A stretch of 50,892 nt of DNA from Macrocybe gigantea (lineage: Eukaryota; Basidiomycota; Agaricomycetes; Agaricales; Callistosporiaceae), in the NCBI GenBank assembly GCA_011319805.1, contig SJRY01000015.1, forward strand, positions 1-50,892. Reading direction: 5' to 3'. The notes beneath the pieces are model-generated. The model was not told the origin of the DNA. It did no database searches and worked only from the letters and a program-made list of their open reading frames with translations. The translations under genes and the position numbers were made by a program. Below are positions 24,039 to 34,733 of this stretch, piece by piece; the stretch's first letter is position 1; every line of letters starts with the position of its first letter.

Positions 24039-26541
24039 ATGCGGTCCTCGTCTCTCCTCTTTCTCTTCTCCCTTGGCCCGCTTATCTCCTGGGCTGCTCC
24101 TCCCGATGGGTGCGCTTACAAGGTCAAGGAAAGCGTAGTCCCGCCCCATGGATGGACAAAGCATAGCGTACCTCCTGCAGACCACAACATCGTTCTTCGC
24201 ATCGGTCTTCCTCAGCCCAACTTCCCCCTTTTGGAGAAGCACCTCTACGAAGTCAGCGACCCATATCATGAACGTTACGGTCAGCATCTGTCCAAGGAGC
24301 AAGTCGAGGAGCTCGTAGCGCCTCACCCGGAAAGCATCAAGCTTGTCGATGAATGGCTCAGCTCGTACGGCATCAAGGACAGCGACCTTGTTCGGTCCCC
24401 TGCAAACGACTGGGTTACAATCAAGATTCCTATCAGCTTGGCAGAAAAACTGCTCGACACCGTGAGTTGGCAGTGCATTGCTCTACGTCCGAATGCAATG
24501 CTGATGGCATTGTCATATCCTGCAGACTTACCATGTCTGGAAACACGAAGATGGTGACTATCTTGTCAGGACGACAAGCTACAGTCTTCCCAGCAACCTT
24601 CACGACCACATCGATGTTATCCAGCCGACCACCATGTTCGGCCGATTCAAGGGTGCAAGATCCACGATTGTATTCGCGGATGACACGCCGTTGCCCAGCT
24701 TGAAACACCTGCCTGCGATCGTTAATGAGGCTACCGGCCTTTCTATCGATCCCAGTTGCAATCAAACGATCACTATCTCGTGCTTGCAGCAACTGTACAA
24801 CGCCGTCGGTTTCGCCCCCACTGCTCACGGCAACTCCATCGGAATCACTGGCTACCTGGAGCAATTTGCGAACCTTCAAGACCTGCAATCCTTCTACACC
24901 GAACAACGGCCGGATGCACTCGGTTCATCGTTCCAATTTGTCTCTGTCAAAGGCATAGTTCTTGACTCTTGTGGCCACGAATTTGTGCTGATTTTCGTTG
25001 CATCGTCAGGCGGATTGAATGACCAGAATCTGTCCAATGCTGGCGCTGAAGCAAACTTGGACGTGCAATTTGCTTTTGGTCTGTCCCACCCTGTTCCGGT
25101 CAGTCAGGGCAAAGTCTGGGCGTGACCTGTGTTGCTCATCTCTCAATAGGCCACCTTCTGGTCGACTGCAGGCCGTCCTCCTTTCAAACCTGACACTACC
25201 ACGCCTACAAACACGAACGAGTTGCGTCTCCCCGTTTTTGAGTGCCCCTGCATGCATTTACCTATTGCGCAGGCCGTACACGGATTGGTTGGATTTTGTC
25301 CTCTCTCACCCCAATCCTCCCCTTTCTATCTCCACTAGCTACGGAGATGATGAGCAGACAGGTATGTTACATGATTTAAAAATAACTCCGTAATAGAAAC
25401 ACCTAATTGCCGCTGCCGTGATGCAGTTCCTGAGAGCTTCGCCCAGCGTGCATGCAACAGCTTTGCGCAATTAGGTCGGTCGAGTGATCGTATGTCCGCG
25501 ATCGACGCTGACTTCTTCTCCCGTTTAGGCGTCCGTGGTGTCTCTCTGATGTTTTCGTCTGGTGATGGCGGTGTGGGCGATGGGAACCCCAATCCGGCGA
25601 CACAGAGGTGCTTCACGAATGATGGGCGTAATGTCACCAGATTCATTCCTCTGTTCCCAGCATCGTGAGTGCCGAATAGCTTGCATGTGCATCCGTATAC
25701 TCACACGGCACGACAGGTGCCCTTAGTACGATTTTACTTGCTTGGCACTCAACGCACCTGATCGGTCCTTCAGCGTAACGTCCGTGGGTGGGACGCAGAA
25801 CGTGCCTGAGATCGCGGTTTCTCGTTTCTTCTCTGGAGGGGGTTTCAGCGACTATGTGAGCTGTCTGAATTCTCTCGTTCTTGCTCGGGGCTGTTAAACC
25901 CCGTCCAGTTCCCCAGGCCTTTTTACCAGGACAAGGTAGTCACGAAGTACTTGACCGCCCTTCCGAAGGGTACTTATAAAGGCCTTTTCAACCCGTACGT
26001 CGCATACTGTCAAGCTGCTTGTCGATGCTTACAATCTTATGTGACGGTAGCAACGGCCGAGTACGTATTTCATCAGCCTCACATTCGATGCATCTAACTC
26101 TCAATGCAGGCCATCCCTGATGTCGCCGCCCAAGGCGATCGCTACCGTATCTGGCTCTCTGGCGTGGCGCGCCTGATCGGTGGCACTTCGGCGTCGTCGC
26201 CCACGTTCGCCGGCATAGTTGCCCTGCTGAACGACGTGCGATTGTCCAGGGACCAAAAGCCCTTGGGCTTTTTGAACCCCTTGCTGTACTCGAAGGCTAT
26301 CAGCGGCTTCAACGATGTCCTCATCGGACATAACTCTGGCTGTGGCACCACCGGCTTCAACGTGAGCTCCATCCTTTTTTCCTAACTTGGGCTAATCCTA
26401 TACTTCCCAGGTCACGGAGGGATGGGATCCAGGTGAGCCCGACGCAGCGTCCATAACCCTTATACACTGACCAAGTGATTGAAATTCCCAGTGACGGGAC
26501 TCGGCACTCCAAACTTTGGAAAGCTCAAGAGCCTCATTTGA
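24039..26541 (+). CDS. Sedolisin / tripeptidyl-peptidase (S53), copy 3
   Basis: Secreted pro-peptidase with signal peptide (LLFLFSLGPLISWAAP), activation domain ([38 protein letters not shown]), linker ([18 protein letters not shown]) and catalytic domain. Catalytic Glu 25048-25050 and Asp 25060-25062 sit in [18 protein letters not shown]. The oxyanion Asp is in [10 protein letters not shown] and the nucleophile Ser at 26188-26190 in [12 protein letters not shown]. The calcium-site block GWDP...VTGLGTPNF precedes the stop at 26539-26541. All exons I could read stay in frame, so this copy looks intact. It has the 9-nt microexon at 25717-25725. Closest to copy 2; likely an extracellular tripeptidyl- or endo-peptidase active at acid pH, by family. 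Confidence 0.93.
25717..25725 (+). other. 9-nt microexon in S53 copy 3
   Basis: GTGCCCTTA lies between GACAG (ending 25716) and GTACGA (25726). Joined to the exon ending at 25664 and the one starting 25774 it gives A-S-C-P-Y-V-T-S-V-G-G-T. Confidence 0.8.
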
Positions 26542-26641
26542 AATTAAAGAAACCCGGTCAAAATGCCCTCATTATCAGTGAAATTATTGCTACATAACCT
26601 GGTGTTTAAATTGCTACAAAGATATAAAAAAAACCAAAGTG

Positions 26642-27891
26642 TCATTTCCGCATCCGTTTCTTGAATCGTTCCATGACCTGTCCAAACTCTGTATTTAGTC
26701 ACGGTCATGCTTGGACAATGCGGCAAACGTGACGCACAATCTCGTCTGTTGCCATTTGCGGGCGCTCATGCTTGGATCTGTGAGAGTAATCGTCCTGCGG
26801 TGGAAGACCCATAGCCTCCAGTTTGGCGTCCCGAAGTATATCTGCGTCTGATTTCGGCTTCAAGTTAGGTCTATAGACTGAACGGAGACCACCACAATTG
26901 AGCGCAACGCGAAATGCTGGAGAGATGGAATCATTAACATACACCGTGCAGCTACTAAATGTTCCTCGTCGGCGGACAGTTTCCGTCTCTCGGGGCGCTC
27001 CTCAGCAACGACCCGCTTGGCCTTCTCCGTCTCTTCTATATTCTTCAGCCTCACACTGGAAGAGATATCGTTAGGGACTTTTGGCGCGTCAGGAGAAAGG
27101 GAAAGACGGCGGACGCACTCCATGCCCAAGTCGACTTCCGGAATCGCGGTCAGCATGCTCAAGCTGTTTGTAACGCTTCCCTCCTCCGTGGCGCCCTTGG
27201 ACTTGTCCATCCTCCATCGTTCTGTGAGGCTGTACAGGGCGTCCTGCGGGTCTAGGGAGGCCTTAGGCTGCTCGGCATCTTCGCGGGCTTGCTGCGAATC
27301 TTGAGGTTCTCCTCAATGTACGCCATCCTATATGCGTTTAACAGTGAGCAAGAATGAGTGTGTAAACGTACACAAAGTGATGTTGGGGCAGGAGAGGACG
27401 ATTAGGACTCACATGTGCTTGTCAACGTCAAGGGCATTGGTCTGCTGCGTGAAGTTGTTGGCCCGGACGACCTTTCTAGCTTTTGCTTCCTTGTTCGTCT
27501 CGTCACTGAAATTCAAAAGGCAAAATAGTCAAACATCTCAATCGTTGGAAAGCATCGGAAGCAGATTCACTCCTCTTCCTCACGATCCTTAAACGTCGGC
27601 CTCCTCAGCCCACCCTGGTCTCTAGGCTCCTCGACCTTCTTCTTCTTTTTCGCGTCTCCCTTGTTCAGCTTGGCAACATCGATGCCTTGTCGTGCTTTCC
27701 TCAGCTTGCGCAGTTCGATGAGGTCTGCTAGCCTGGAGTTGTGCAAAACGTCAGAACGTGAATGGTGTCTGCATGGAAAGAATAACGTACGGCAAGAGGG
27801 CCTCTTCTTCATTTTCTGGCTTAGGCTCATCTTCCTCTTCCAAGGACAGCTCACGAACGCGAGGATTGGGACGTGTCCGTTTCCTGATCAT
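26642..27891 (-). CDS. TLS1 / C9orf78 (Hep59) family splicing factor
   Basis: Spliceosome-associated protein; the fission-yeast relative Tls1 supports splicing of shelterin-related transcripts and telomere length. The start at 27891 gives MIRKRTRPNPRVRELSLEED. Next exons read LADLIELRKLRKARQGIDVA, KLNKGDAKKKKKVEEP, ARKVVRANNFTQQTNALDVD and KHMMAYIEENLKIR, the Hep59 core. Further exons carry EVDLGMECVRRL, then ERPERRKLSADEEHLVAAR. The last exons are RPNLKPKSDADILRDAKLEA and, after a GTGCGT intron, VMERFKKRMRK with TGA at 26642-26644. The arrangement is typical and no serious frame break is evident. It is convergent with S53 copy 3, 100 bp apart. Confidence 0.85.
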
Positions 27892-28157
27892 GGGAGCTAC
27901 TACTGTAGGTCCGTCGAGGATCTCAGTGGCTGTGTTGTCGCTTTCTCATGACAAAGTTGCATTTTTTCAAACAATGCTGCATATAAATTCTACATGAGGC
28001 AGTAAAACCAAGAAAATCCGCGGCATAGGTTTGATAAGACGACAAGAAAAGCGTTACACGTCCCAGAGCAAAAGAGGGAGAAAAAAGGTGAAAGAGACGG
28101 AACAGTTATATACAAAAGTAATCATACAGATGCTCAGTTTGTTGCATAGGACGCACT

Positions 28158-29538
28158 TCAACTCGACGTCTCATTATCGGTGGAACCTGGCGTGGGATAA
28201 CCAGATGGTTCGGTGGGGTCTCCTGGGACGCGTAAAAGGTGATCAAATGACACGACGGCAGGCGAAGCATGACGGGACAGCATAGACTCTGGCGCGCGCA
28301 AACCACCACGCCGAAGTCTCGGCAAAGATAACCAACCAGACTCGGCATGCGCTTCAGCGTCTTCACCCTCGGGGTCCGGCGAGTCCTGCGACGGAACCCG
28401 AGGAGGCGTCGGAGCAGACCACGATGCACCACCCGACACGCTTGGCTCCGGGGCGTGCGTTTCCCGCTCGTAGTCCGAACCGCTGGCATTGGTGTTCTCC
28501 GTTACGTCCCACCAAGAGAATGGCTCAGCCACCTCGAAGCGACGCAGGCGGCTGAAGGGAAAGAATCGACTGCCAGCTTGTGTACGACGGTACGAGTTCT
28601 CCCGCGGCTCCGTCAGGTCACTAGCGCTCATCTGATCCCTAATGGACGAACGACGCCGATGCGTAAAGTCATTGAAATCGACGGTTCTTGAGCGCGCCGG
28701 CCGTCGGATCGAGGGCTGCCTCGTCAGCGACGAGCTGGGGTACGATATAGGCACGGTGGATGGAGGCATTGACCATGGCCCACTGCGACTACCCGTCGAC
28801 TGCGTGGGCGGCGATGACGAGCGGTCTTCCGACGGTGGCGAAGAACCATTCAGATTGACGGTCGGTGCCTGCAGCCCGCTGCTATAGGCATCGAAGAGGT
28901 CCGAATTGATCCGGGCGCCTTCGGCGCTTCCATTGTCAAGCATGCTCTCAAAAATATCTTCATCTTCCTCCAAGTCCATCTCGCTGGGCGGCGCGGTGAG
29001 GTACTCTGTCAGGTTAACGGGACGCCGCGCAGAGTGGTGGTGTCGTCCATGCGAACGGTCGCGATAGATGCGAAGGGGCGTTGCCAGGAGCCGCAGGCTC
29101 TTGGCGGAGCGATCTGCTATGAGCCTGCGATCATTAAGGGTCGGGCGTGTCCTTCGTTCTGCCAGTTCCTGTCGCGACACACAGATTGAAGAAGACTCGG
29201 TCATCCGCGATCAATTGTGACAGGCTAGAAGACTCACTTTGACAAGGATGTCGATCAGGGAAGTGGTGAACGAGTCGCCCGTGTCCAAATCTTTTACAAA
29301 GTTCTCATAGCTGATCGTCGGTTCAGTCTTCTCCAACATGGACCGTTCGATCGCGCCAGACCTATTCGCGATGAGCATCAGGACGCTCGGAAGACAGAGC
29401 GCTCCATGCAGACATACACCAGATTTTTCACTTTCGCATGCAAGACGTCATCAACATACTCTGGTGTCCTATATGACACATTCGCCGTGAAGTGAGCATC
29501 CGCGCAGAATTTGGGAATGAGACGCGAAATCGCACCAT
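28158..29538 (-). CDS. Uncharacterised Ser/Arg/Pro-rich protein
   Basis: The N-terminal exons read YRTPEYVDDVLHAKVKNLV and SGAIERSMLEKTEPTISYEN then FVKDLDTGDSFTTSLIDILV, after which a long exon (28158 to about 29175) codes about 340 residues that are mostly low-complexity Ser, Pro, Arg and Asp. Acidic segments (DLEEDEDIFESML) and short hydrophobic or aromatic motifs (RFFPFSRLRRFEVAEPFSWW) break this up. I recognise no family. The first exon needs a frame slip or another start, so the 29538 edge is uncertain. Expected nuclear or cytosolic, with many likely phosphosites, but that is inference. Confidence 0.5.
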
Positions 29539-29621
29539 TTTCCCATTTTTAATACAGAGAGATAGAGGGAACTTAAGTTATATAAACGAAAAGAGACAAC
29601 CGGACGTTGTCGGAGATGAAG

Positions 29622-31694
29622 TTACAGAGCCAGACTGTAAGATAGAGGGGACGAGGATGGTGGCCGCCGGGGAACGTGATGGTGGTCAAGGACAAAGAGG
29701 GCACCGTTCTCATGGCCACAACACATGTCAACAATTCGGTGGCTGCGATTTCCTTTTCTGGAAGCTCCGCTGCCTTCACCCACTTCCGTCTTCCCGCCGC
29801 TCGTGTTGCCGTTCGTCTTCGCGGTCGCCGCAATCCGCCCGCTCACCGCTGCGCTCGCACCGGCTCGATCTTTTGAGCTCAACAGGCTCTGGAAGAAGTT
29901 CTGCAGGACCTCGTGCTGTGTCTGCCCGCCGGTCGGACTGGATGATGAGGTCCCCAACGTCGGCGATGCAGGCGGTCGTCCAACCGAAGGAGCAGCTGGC
30001 GAGCCGACAGGAGCAATGCCAGGAGGCCGACTCGTGCTCGACCCCAGCATGCGGTTGCGCCTCGCATCTGCCGCGCTGGCGCCTCCCATCCCGAACTCCA
30101 TCTCGGAAAGAGCGCGCTCGACGCTCGGCAGGCTGAAGCTGCTGCTCTCGAGTGGTCCGACCACGCCGGCTGCCGCAGCGGTGAGGTCTGCGGGGTTGCG
30201 AAACGCGCCACGAGGATCCTTGTCCGGCTTCTTTGCGTTTTCGTCGTAGTGTTTCGCGAGAAAGGTCTGTTCTGGCACCGGGTTATTGAACGGCGGCAAC
30301 TGGTTCGGCTGTGGCGTGCATTACGTTTAATCAGTCAGAAACGCGTAGAATGTGACGATTGCTCACCTTTGTTCCCTGGTCGGGAACTAGAGCAGCATAC
30401 AGCCGCTTCGCTCCACTTCCACCTGCCTGACCGTCATCTGCTGCGAGGTCCCGCTCCCAAGCTTCGCCCCACATCTTCGCGTCAAACCCGTCTCTTAACA
30501 CAGAAATCTTACCCCAACTATCCCATCCGGCAGGAATAACAATGCGATCGCGATCCAATGCGTTTGGTTTCTGATTAAAGGGAATATGTTGCGGGCTGGG
30601 GCTTGGGCTTCACCGTTTATGGCGGGTGCAGGTGCAGGAGGTGCAAAGAGGAGGTGCAAGGCGTGTTGGCGGAGCACCTGTATAGTCGGAGGAGCCGTTG
30701 TCGTGTAAAATAACGAAGCTCCATCTATCACAGCACGTTGGTCTTGGGTCGACTGATACACGCGTCACTCACACTTCAAGCATATCGTGCGCAATACCTG
30801 CATAACTCCATCTGTCCGTTCTTCCCATTCGCCTCCTTTGCCCTTCACCATGCTGCCCATAGCGGAGGCACCTGCAGCCATGTCATTGCTGTCATCGATC
30901 AAGTCTGCCTTCGTGCATACGACGACGATCGGGATGCCGGCGGAATTGTGCGTCAGAGTGCCCGGTCCAAGGGGTAGCAATGTACTTTGCAGTGTCGAAT
31001 TGGTAGGCACAGGATCAGATGACGGTTCCATATAATGCTGCAAATGAGACTGCACTATGCACGATCGTCAAAAGAAATATGCAGCTGAAAAATTACAACG
31101 GTCCTCACACCGTTCTCTGCTTTCTTCGCGCACAATTTCCAGTTCCCGTGCATCGTCGCCTTTGGCCCAGTTCTCGACCCACTGCAGCCACGTCTGCAGC
31201 TCTTCGACAAATGTCCACGGACGCGTCCAGTCTAGCGCGATCATTGCTAGGGTATGGGGAATAGCGATGCGGGGTGACAAGAAATGGGGAAGCAGGGACA
31301 TGTAGGCAGGGTTTGAGGATGGAACGGTATATACAGATAGGCGTGCAAGGGTATCTATGCAGCCCGCCCGCAGAATGCAATGAGCACCAAAGCTGCTATA
31401 CCGTAAAAGCAAAAACCACTCGCCTTCATCAGCATCGTCTCTCACGTCCGCAAAGTCATATCCGAGCGCAAAGTCGGACCTCTGTTCCTCTTTTCCTTGC
31501 TCTGCGGGAGATTTCTGGAGCAAGGCGGAGATGAGCGTCGATTTACCAGTCTGAGGCTCGCCAAGGAGGAGGATCTGTTTAGAGGGTATCGAGCGGGAGG
31601 ACGAGACGGAGTCTAGAATGGACGACCACAGATCCTGGGGCGGTGCCTTTGGCGTCGACGGGCGCGAGCCGTCCATGTCGAGCGTTGTGGTCAA
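29622..31694 (-). CDS. Dynein light intermediate chain
   Basis: Subunit that links cytoplasmic dynein heavy chain to cargo adaptors. The start at 31694 gives MTTTLDMDGSRPSTPK and then LWSSILDSVSSSRSIPSKQI with the P-loop GEPQTGKST. Next come FALGYDFADVRDD, LARLSVYTVPSSNPAYMSLL, PHTLAMIALDWTRPWTFVEE and LQTWLQWVENWAKGD, then the G-domain motif GIPIVVVCTKADLIDD (N/TKxD-like), MQVLRTICLKYGASLFYTT, and IPAGWDSWGKISVLRDGF. The C-terminal tail has QHEVLQNFFQSLLSSKDRAG. A GC-AG intron sits at 31355-31423. A one-base slip near 30585 is needed. Ends at the frame's stop near 29622, within a low-complexity tail. Divergent from TIP41. Confidence 0.88.
31355..31423 (-). other. GC-AG intron in dynein light intermediate chain
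   Basis: Donor G|GCGAGT and acceptor GCATAG join DDADE to DTLARLSVYTV. Using the nearby GT instead puts the following exon out of frame. Confidence 0.65.
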
Positions 31695-31819
31695 AGGTCG
31701 AGGAGAGGGACTGCCCCTTTGGGAAGTCCCACTTCGCCAAGCTTATCTCTTCCACGATTAACCGCCTCCAGCCCAAATTCGCCCAGCTCCCGTCTAGTCT
31801 CTCCTATCTCTTCGACGGC
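31695..31819. promoter_or_regulatory. Divergent promoter, dynein LIC / TIP41
   Basis: 125 bp between the two start codons. The plus-strand frame is open across it, but TIP41 similarity begins only after 31820, so I treat the rest as 5' leader. Confidence 0.5.
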
Positions 31820-32981
31820 ATGGAGCAGGCCGTCGCCGTGCCTGAGCACAAGCTCTCCGAGTCGCCCAACAGCCGCGCCATTGAGGTTTTCGACTGGCGC
31901 ATCACCGCGTCGACAAACCCCATTTCCAACGCGCACGACTGCAACGCGATGCAGGTAGCGCTCGGCATACCACTCCCCGAGATGACTTTCGGTAGCAACA
32001 GCCTCGTCCTCGAGCACAGACCGTCCAGATGGAGGTACACCTTCACCGCCAGCGCGGCGCTCAAGGGCGTTCGCAACGGTGAGCTTAGAGACGGGGACGG
32101 CGGCGTCAAAGTAGGGTACGCCGACAAGTGGCTCGAAAGCCGGTAAGTCCAGGCCCACATAAGTCTCGTCTCCGCCCAATACAGTTCCTCCCTTTGTGAT
32201 CCTCAGTTGACTTGGAACCCGCAGAACGGGCCCTACATCGCTCATCCCGATGCCAAAAACCGTCCCCACCAAACCATATGACTGGACGTACACAACGATG
32301 TATACCGGGAACGAAGAAACGTCCAAAGACGGCGATGATGATGCTTCGGCAACGATACCCTGGACGTCCGCCGAAGCAGACAACCCTTCGCACTCCATCC
32401 CAATGGCAGAGCTTACACGGCCCGATCCCATCCTGTTTTACGCGGAAATCCCGCTGTTCGAGGACGAACTGCACGACAACGGCTCTTCTGCTCTCTTGGT
32501 GCGGATAGTGAGTCCCATTTCGCCCTAATCTGCAAGGACAAGATTGAACTCTTTATGTCCAGCGAGTGATGCCGACATGCATATTCATATTATCACGTTT
32601 CACTCTCCGAGTGGACAACGTTCTCTTCCGAGTACACGACACGCGAATTTATCACTCGTTCACGTCGAATCCTCCCCTAGTGGTACGAGAGACGAGCGGA
32701 TGGGAAGCCCCTTACGATCGCGTCCGAAGGGCAAGTAATACTCTACCAGCCCTGACAGTGCTCACATTTAAACATTAATCTGCTAGCAATTGCCCAAGCG
32801 TGACGATCTTACACCATTGACTGACCCAGGCTTCATTGCCAAGGTCCTGACTGGGATGCCATCCCAAGTTTCGCAACAGCAAGGAGCCGGAACGCGCTGG
32901 AGAGGTCTCGGAAGCAAAGTCGAAGTCGCAACTCTGAAATCAGACAAGGGACTACGTTCGGCAGAACCGTCATCTTCGTAA
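31820..32981 (+). CDS. TIP41: TIP41 family TOR-pathway regulator
   Basis: Binds Tap42/PP2A-type phosphatases and antagonises TOR signalling. The start at 31820 gives MEQAVAVPEHKLSESPNSRA; a further upstream Met would overlap the dynein LIC start. Then IEVFDWRITASTNPISNAHD and ALGIPLPEMTFGSNSLVLEH, GELRDGDGGVKVGYADKWLE and the second-half block PYDWTYTTMYTGN. Next come SIPMAELTRPDPILFYAEIP, LFEDELHDNGSSALLVRI, RVMPTCIFILSRFTLRVDNV and GWEAPYDRVRR. A GC-AG intron (32731-32786) joins to QLPKRDDLTPLTDPGFIAKV and GAGTRWRGLGSKVEV. All motifs are in one frame apart from the GC donor. Ends TAA at 32979-32981. Confidence 0.92.
32731..32786 (+). other. GC-AG intron in TIP41
   Basis: Donor AAGG|GCAAGT, acceptor CTGCTAG, 56 nt. 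It joins YDRVRR to QLPKRDDLTPL, a conserved junction. Confidence 0.8.
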
Positions 32982-33181
32982 TATGTTGGACATTAGAAAG
33001 GCACACATGTATGACTAGTGTATGTATTCGATAGCGATGGGATAGAAAAAAAGGAAAACAGGAAGAAAGAGTCCCAAAGTGCAAGCGATATTGGATATAC
33101 TGTACAAGGTGCGGAGGGAAAGAAAGACTTTCCAAGGACAAGTCGATTCTTCATGGATGTCAACCTTTTTTTTCGTGACGA

Positions 33182-34606
33182 TCACATTAACTTGGCTTCC
33201 CTCTTCGACTGCTGAACCTGCGCAAGTCGCTGACTCCGTAGAGTCATATTGGTTCCTTGCGCACCCTTCTTGCTCGGCACGGATGCAGCAGTAGGGCCTG
33301 TGTTGGACTGCGACATGGATATCCGTGTCTCGTCTGATGCGAATCCAGGTATACGAATGTTATGGTTGCGTTCTATGCATAAATGACATGGTTGAGACAG
33401 AAGAAACAGTAACAACGAATGGGGTGTACCGAGGTGCAGCTGGAGGTCTCGCACTTCCAACGCGTCACCACCTCGATGCTTCGCAAGCCGACATGCGAAG
33501 TTTGTGACAGAGTCGATGAACTCGTCTGCGATGGAAAGCAAGAGCTAATCACGACCACGGATGAGCTTTGCCTTTCCAAACATGTTTCATTGGCATGCTC
33601 ACATCTTCAACTTCGGGCTCAATTTTCACATTAGGGTCCACGCTTGCAACCAGATCCTGAATCGTCCTCCGCATGCTCTGGTCCCCTGGAGTGTTCTTCC
33701 TCCTCGTCCGGTTATCGTCCAGAGCCAACATCGCCGCGTCTTCTCCTGGTCGTGCGATCTGCGCAGGCGTGCCTATAGGCATTTCAAGACGTCAAAGTCC
33801 AACATCTGACAAGCACATCTACAACTGGTCGGAAACGAACCAGATATACGTCCGGCAGCAAGACCGCCAGTCAAAGTAGGATGCGCCGCCGTCCAGGGCA
33901 CTGGTCCCGGGTTCGTCGTGCTAAGGGTTTGGCTGATCGCAGGATAGTAATCCGCCGGATTTGTCGTCGCTAAACTAGGTTGCGTCTCGTGCCCTGTCTT
34001 GAATGCAGGATGGGTCGCCGCCGTGGATGCCGGGGTCGCAGCTTGCGGAATGGGCGTCGACGCAGCTGGCGTGGAAGGCTGAGGGTTGGCAAAGGAAAAA
34101 AAAAACAGCCATTGATTAAATATGCCGACTTCGGGCTCGAAATTTGAAATGACAAAGTACCTTTGAGGACCCTGCGATCGCGGCGTTGGCCTGAGGCGTT
34201 GCTTTGTACTTGTCCGCGTGTTGCTTAAGCTGTATCACATCATGGCAAACACAAAACAGCAGGATGAGACACTTCGGCCTTACTTCTCGGTCAAGCGGAA
34301 CGAACAAAGACACACCTGGAGGATCTGCTGGTGGTTTAGTTTCCCCTGTTTAACCAGCGTCGCCATATTCTGCACGAGTATCTGTGCGACGCGCTCGTTC
34401 GACACGGGTTCGCCGGTCTGCGTTTTCAGCAAGCTCCCGAGGATGCTGAGCATGTCCCCACCGGCCTGGGGTTGTGTCGCTGTTGCACCAGCTGTGCCAT
34501 TGCTCGGCCCTGCCTGTGGTTGTGACGCAGTCGCTGGCGCAGCGCTTGTTCCGGCTGTGGCACCATTCGCGCTCGTGCCGTTCGCGTTCGCAGTCGTATT
34601 GTCCAT
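33182..34606 (-). CDS. TAF12: TFIID subunit 12 (histone-fold TAF12)
   Basis: Histone-fold subunit of TFIID and SAGA. The start at 34606 gives MDNTTANANGTSANGATAGT, followed by SLLKTQTGEPVSNERVAQIL and MATLVKQGKLNHQQILQ. The middle exons are Ala/Pro/Thr-rich (LKQHADKYKATPQANAAIAG, TLTGGLAAGRI). The histone fold near the C-terminus starts with MRRTIQDLVASVDPN, then after an intron LLLSIADEFIDSVTNFACRL and [29 protein letters not shown]. The tail has QRLAQVQQSKREAKLM with stop at 33182. The exon boundaries are in frame. Divergent with RRS1 over 127 bp. Confidence 0.88.
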
Positions 34607-34733
34607 GAGGATCGTGTACGGAGCGATGATGCCAATGCCAAGATTAGCAATCATTTGTTGTGCAACATCTTTGGATCCAAACAACCACCTGAACTTTTTC
34701 GCAAAGGGTTCTTGGCATATCGACGACACGGCG
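34607..34733. promoter_or_regulatory. Divergent promoter, TAF12 / RRS1
   Basis: 127 bp separates the two start codons. Confidence 0.5.

Noticed and set aside
31643..31819. Upstream in-frame start for TIP41
   Set aside because: It would overlap the start of the dynein light intermediate chain gene, and family similarity begins only after 31820.
34218..34733. Long plus-strand frame antisense to TAF12
   Set aside because: It mirrors the TAF12 coding exons; only the last codons, from the Met at 34734, belong to RRS1.
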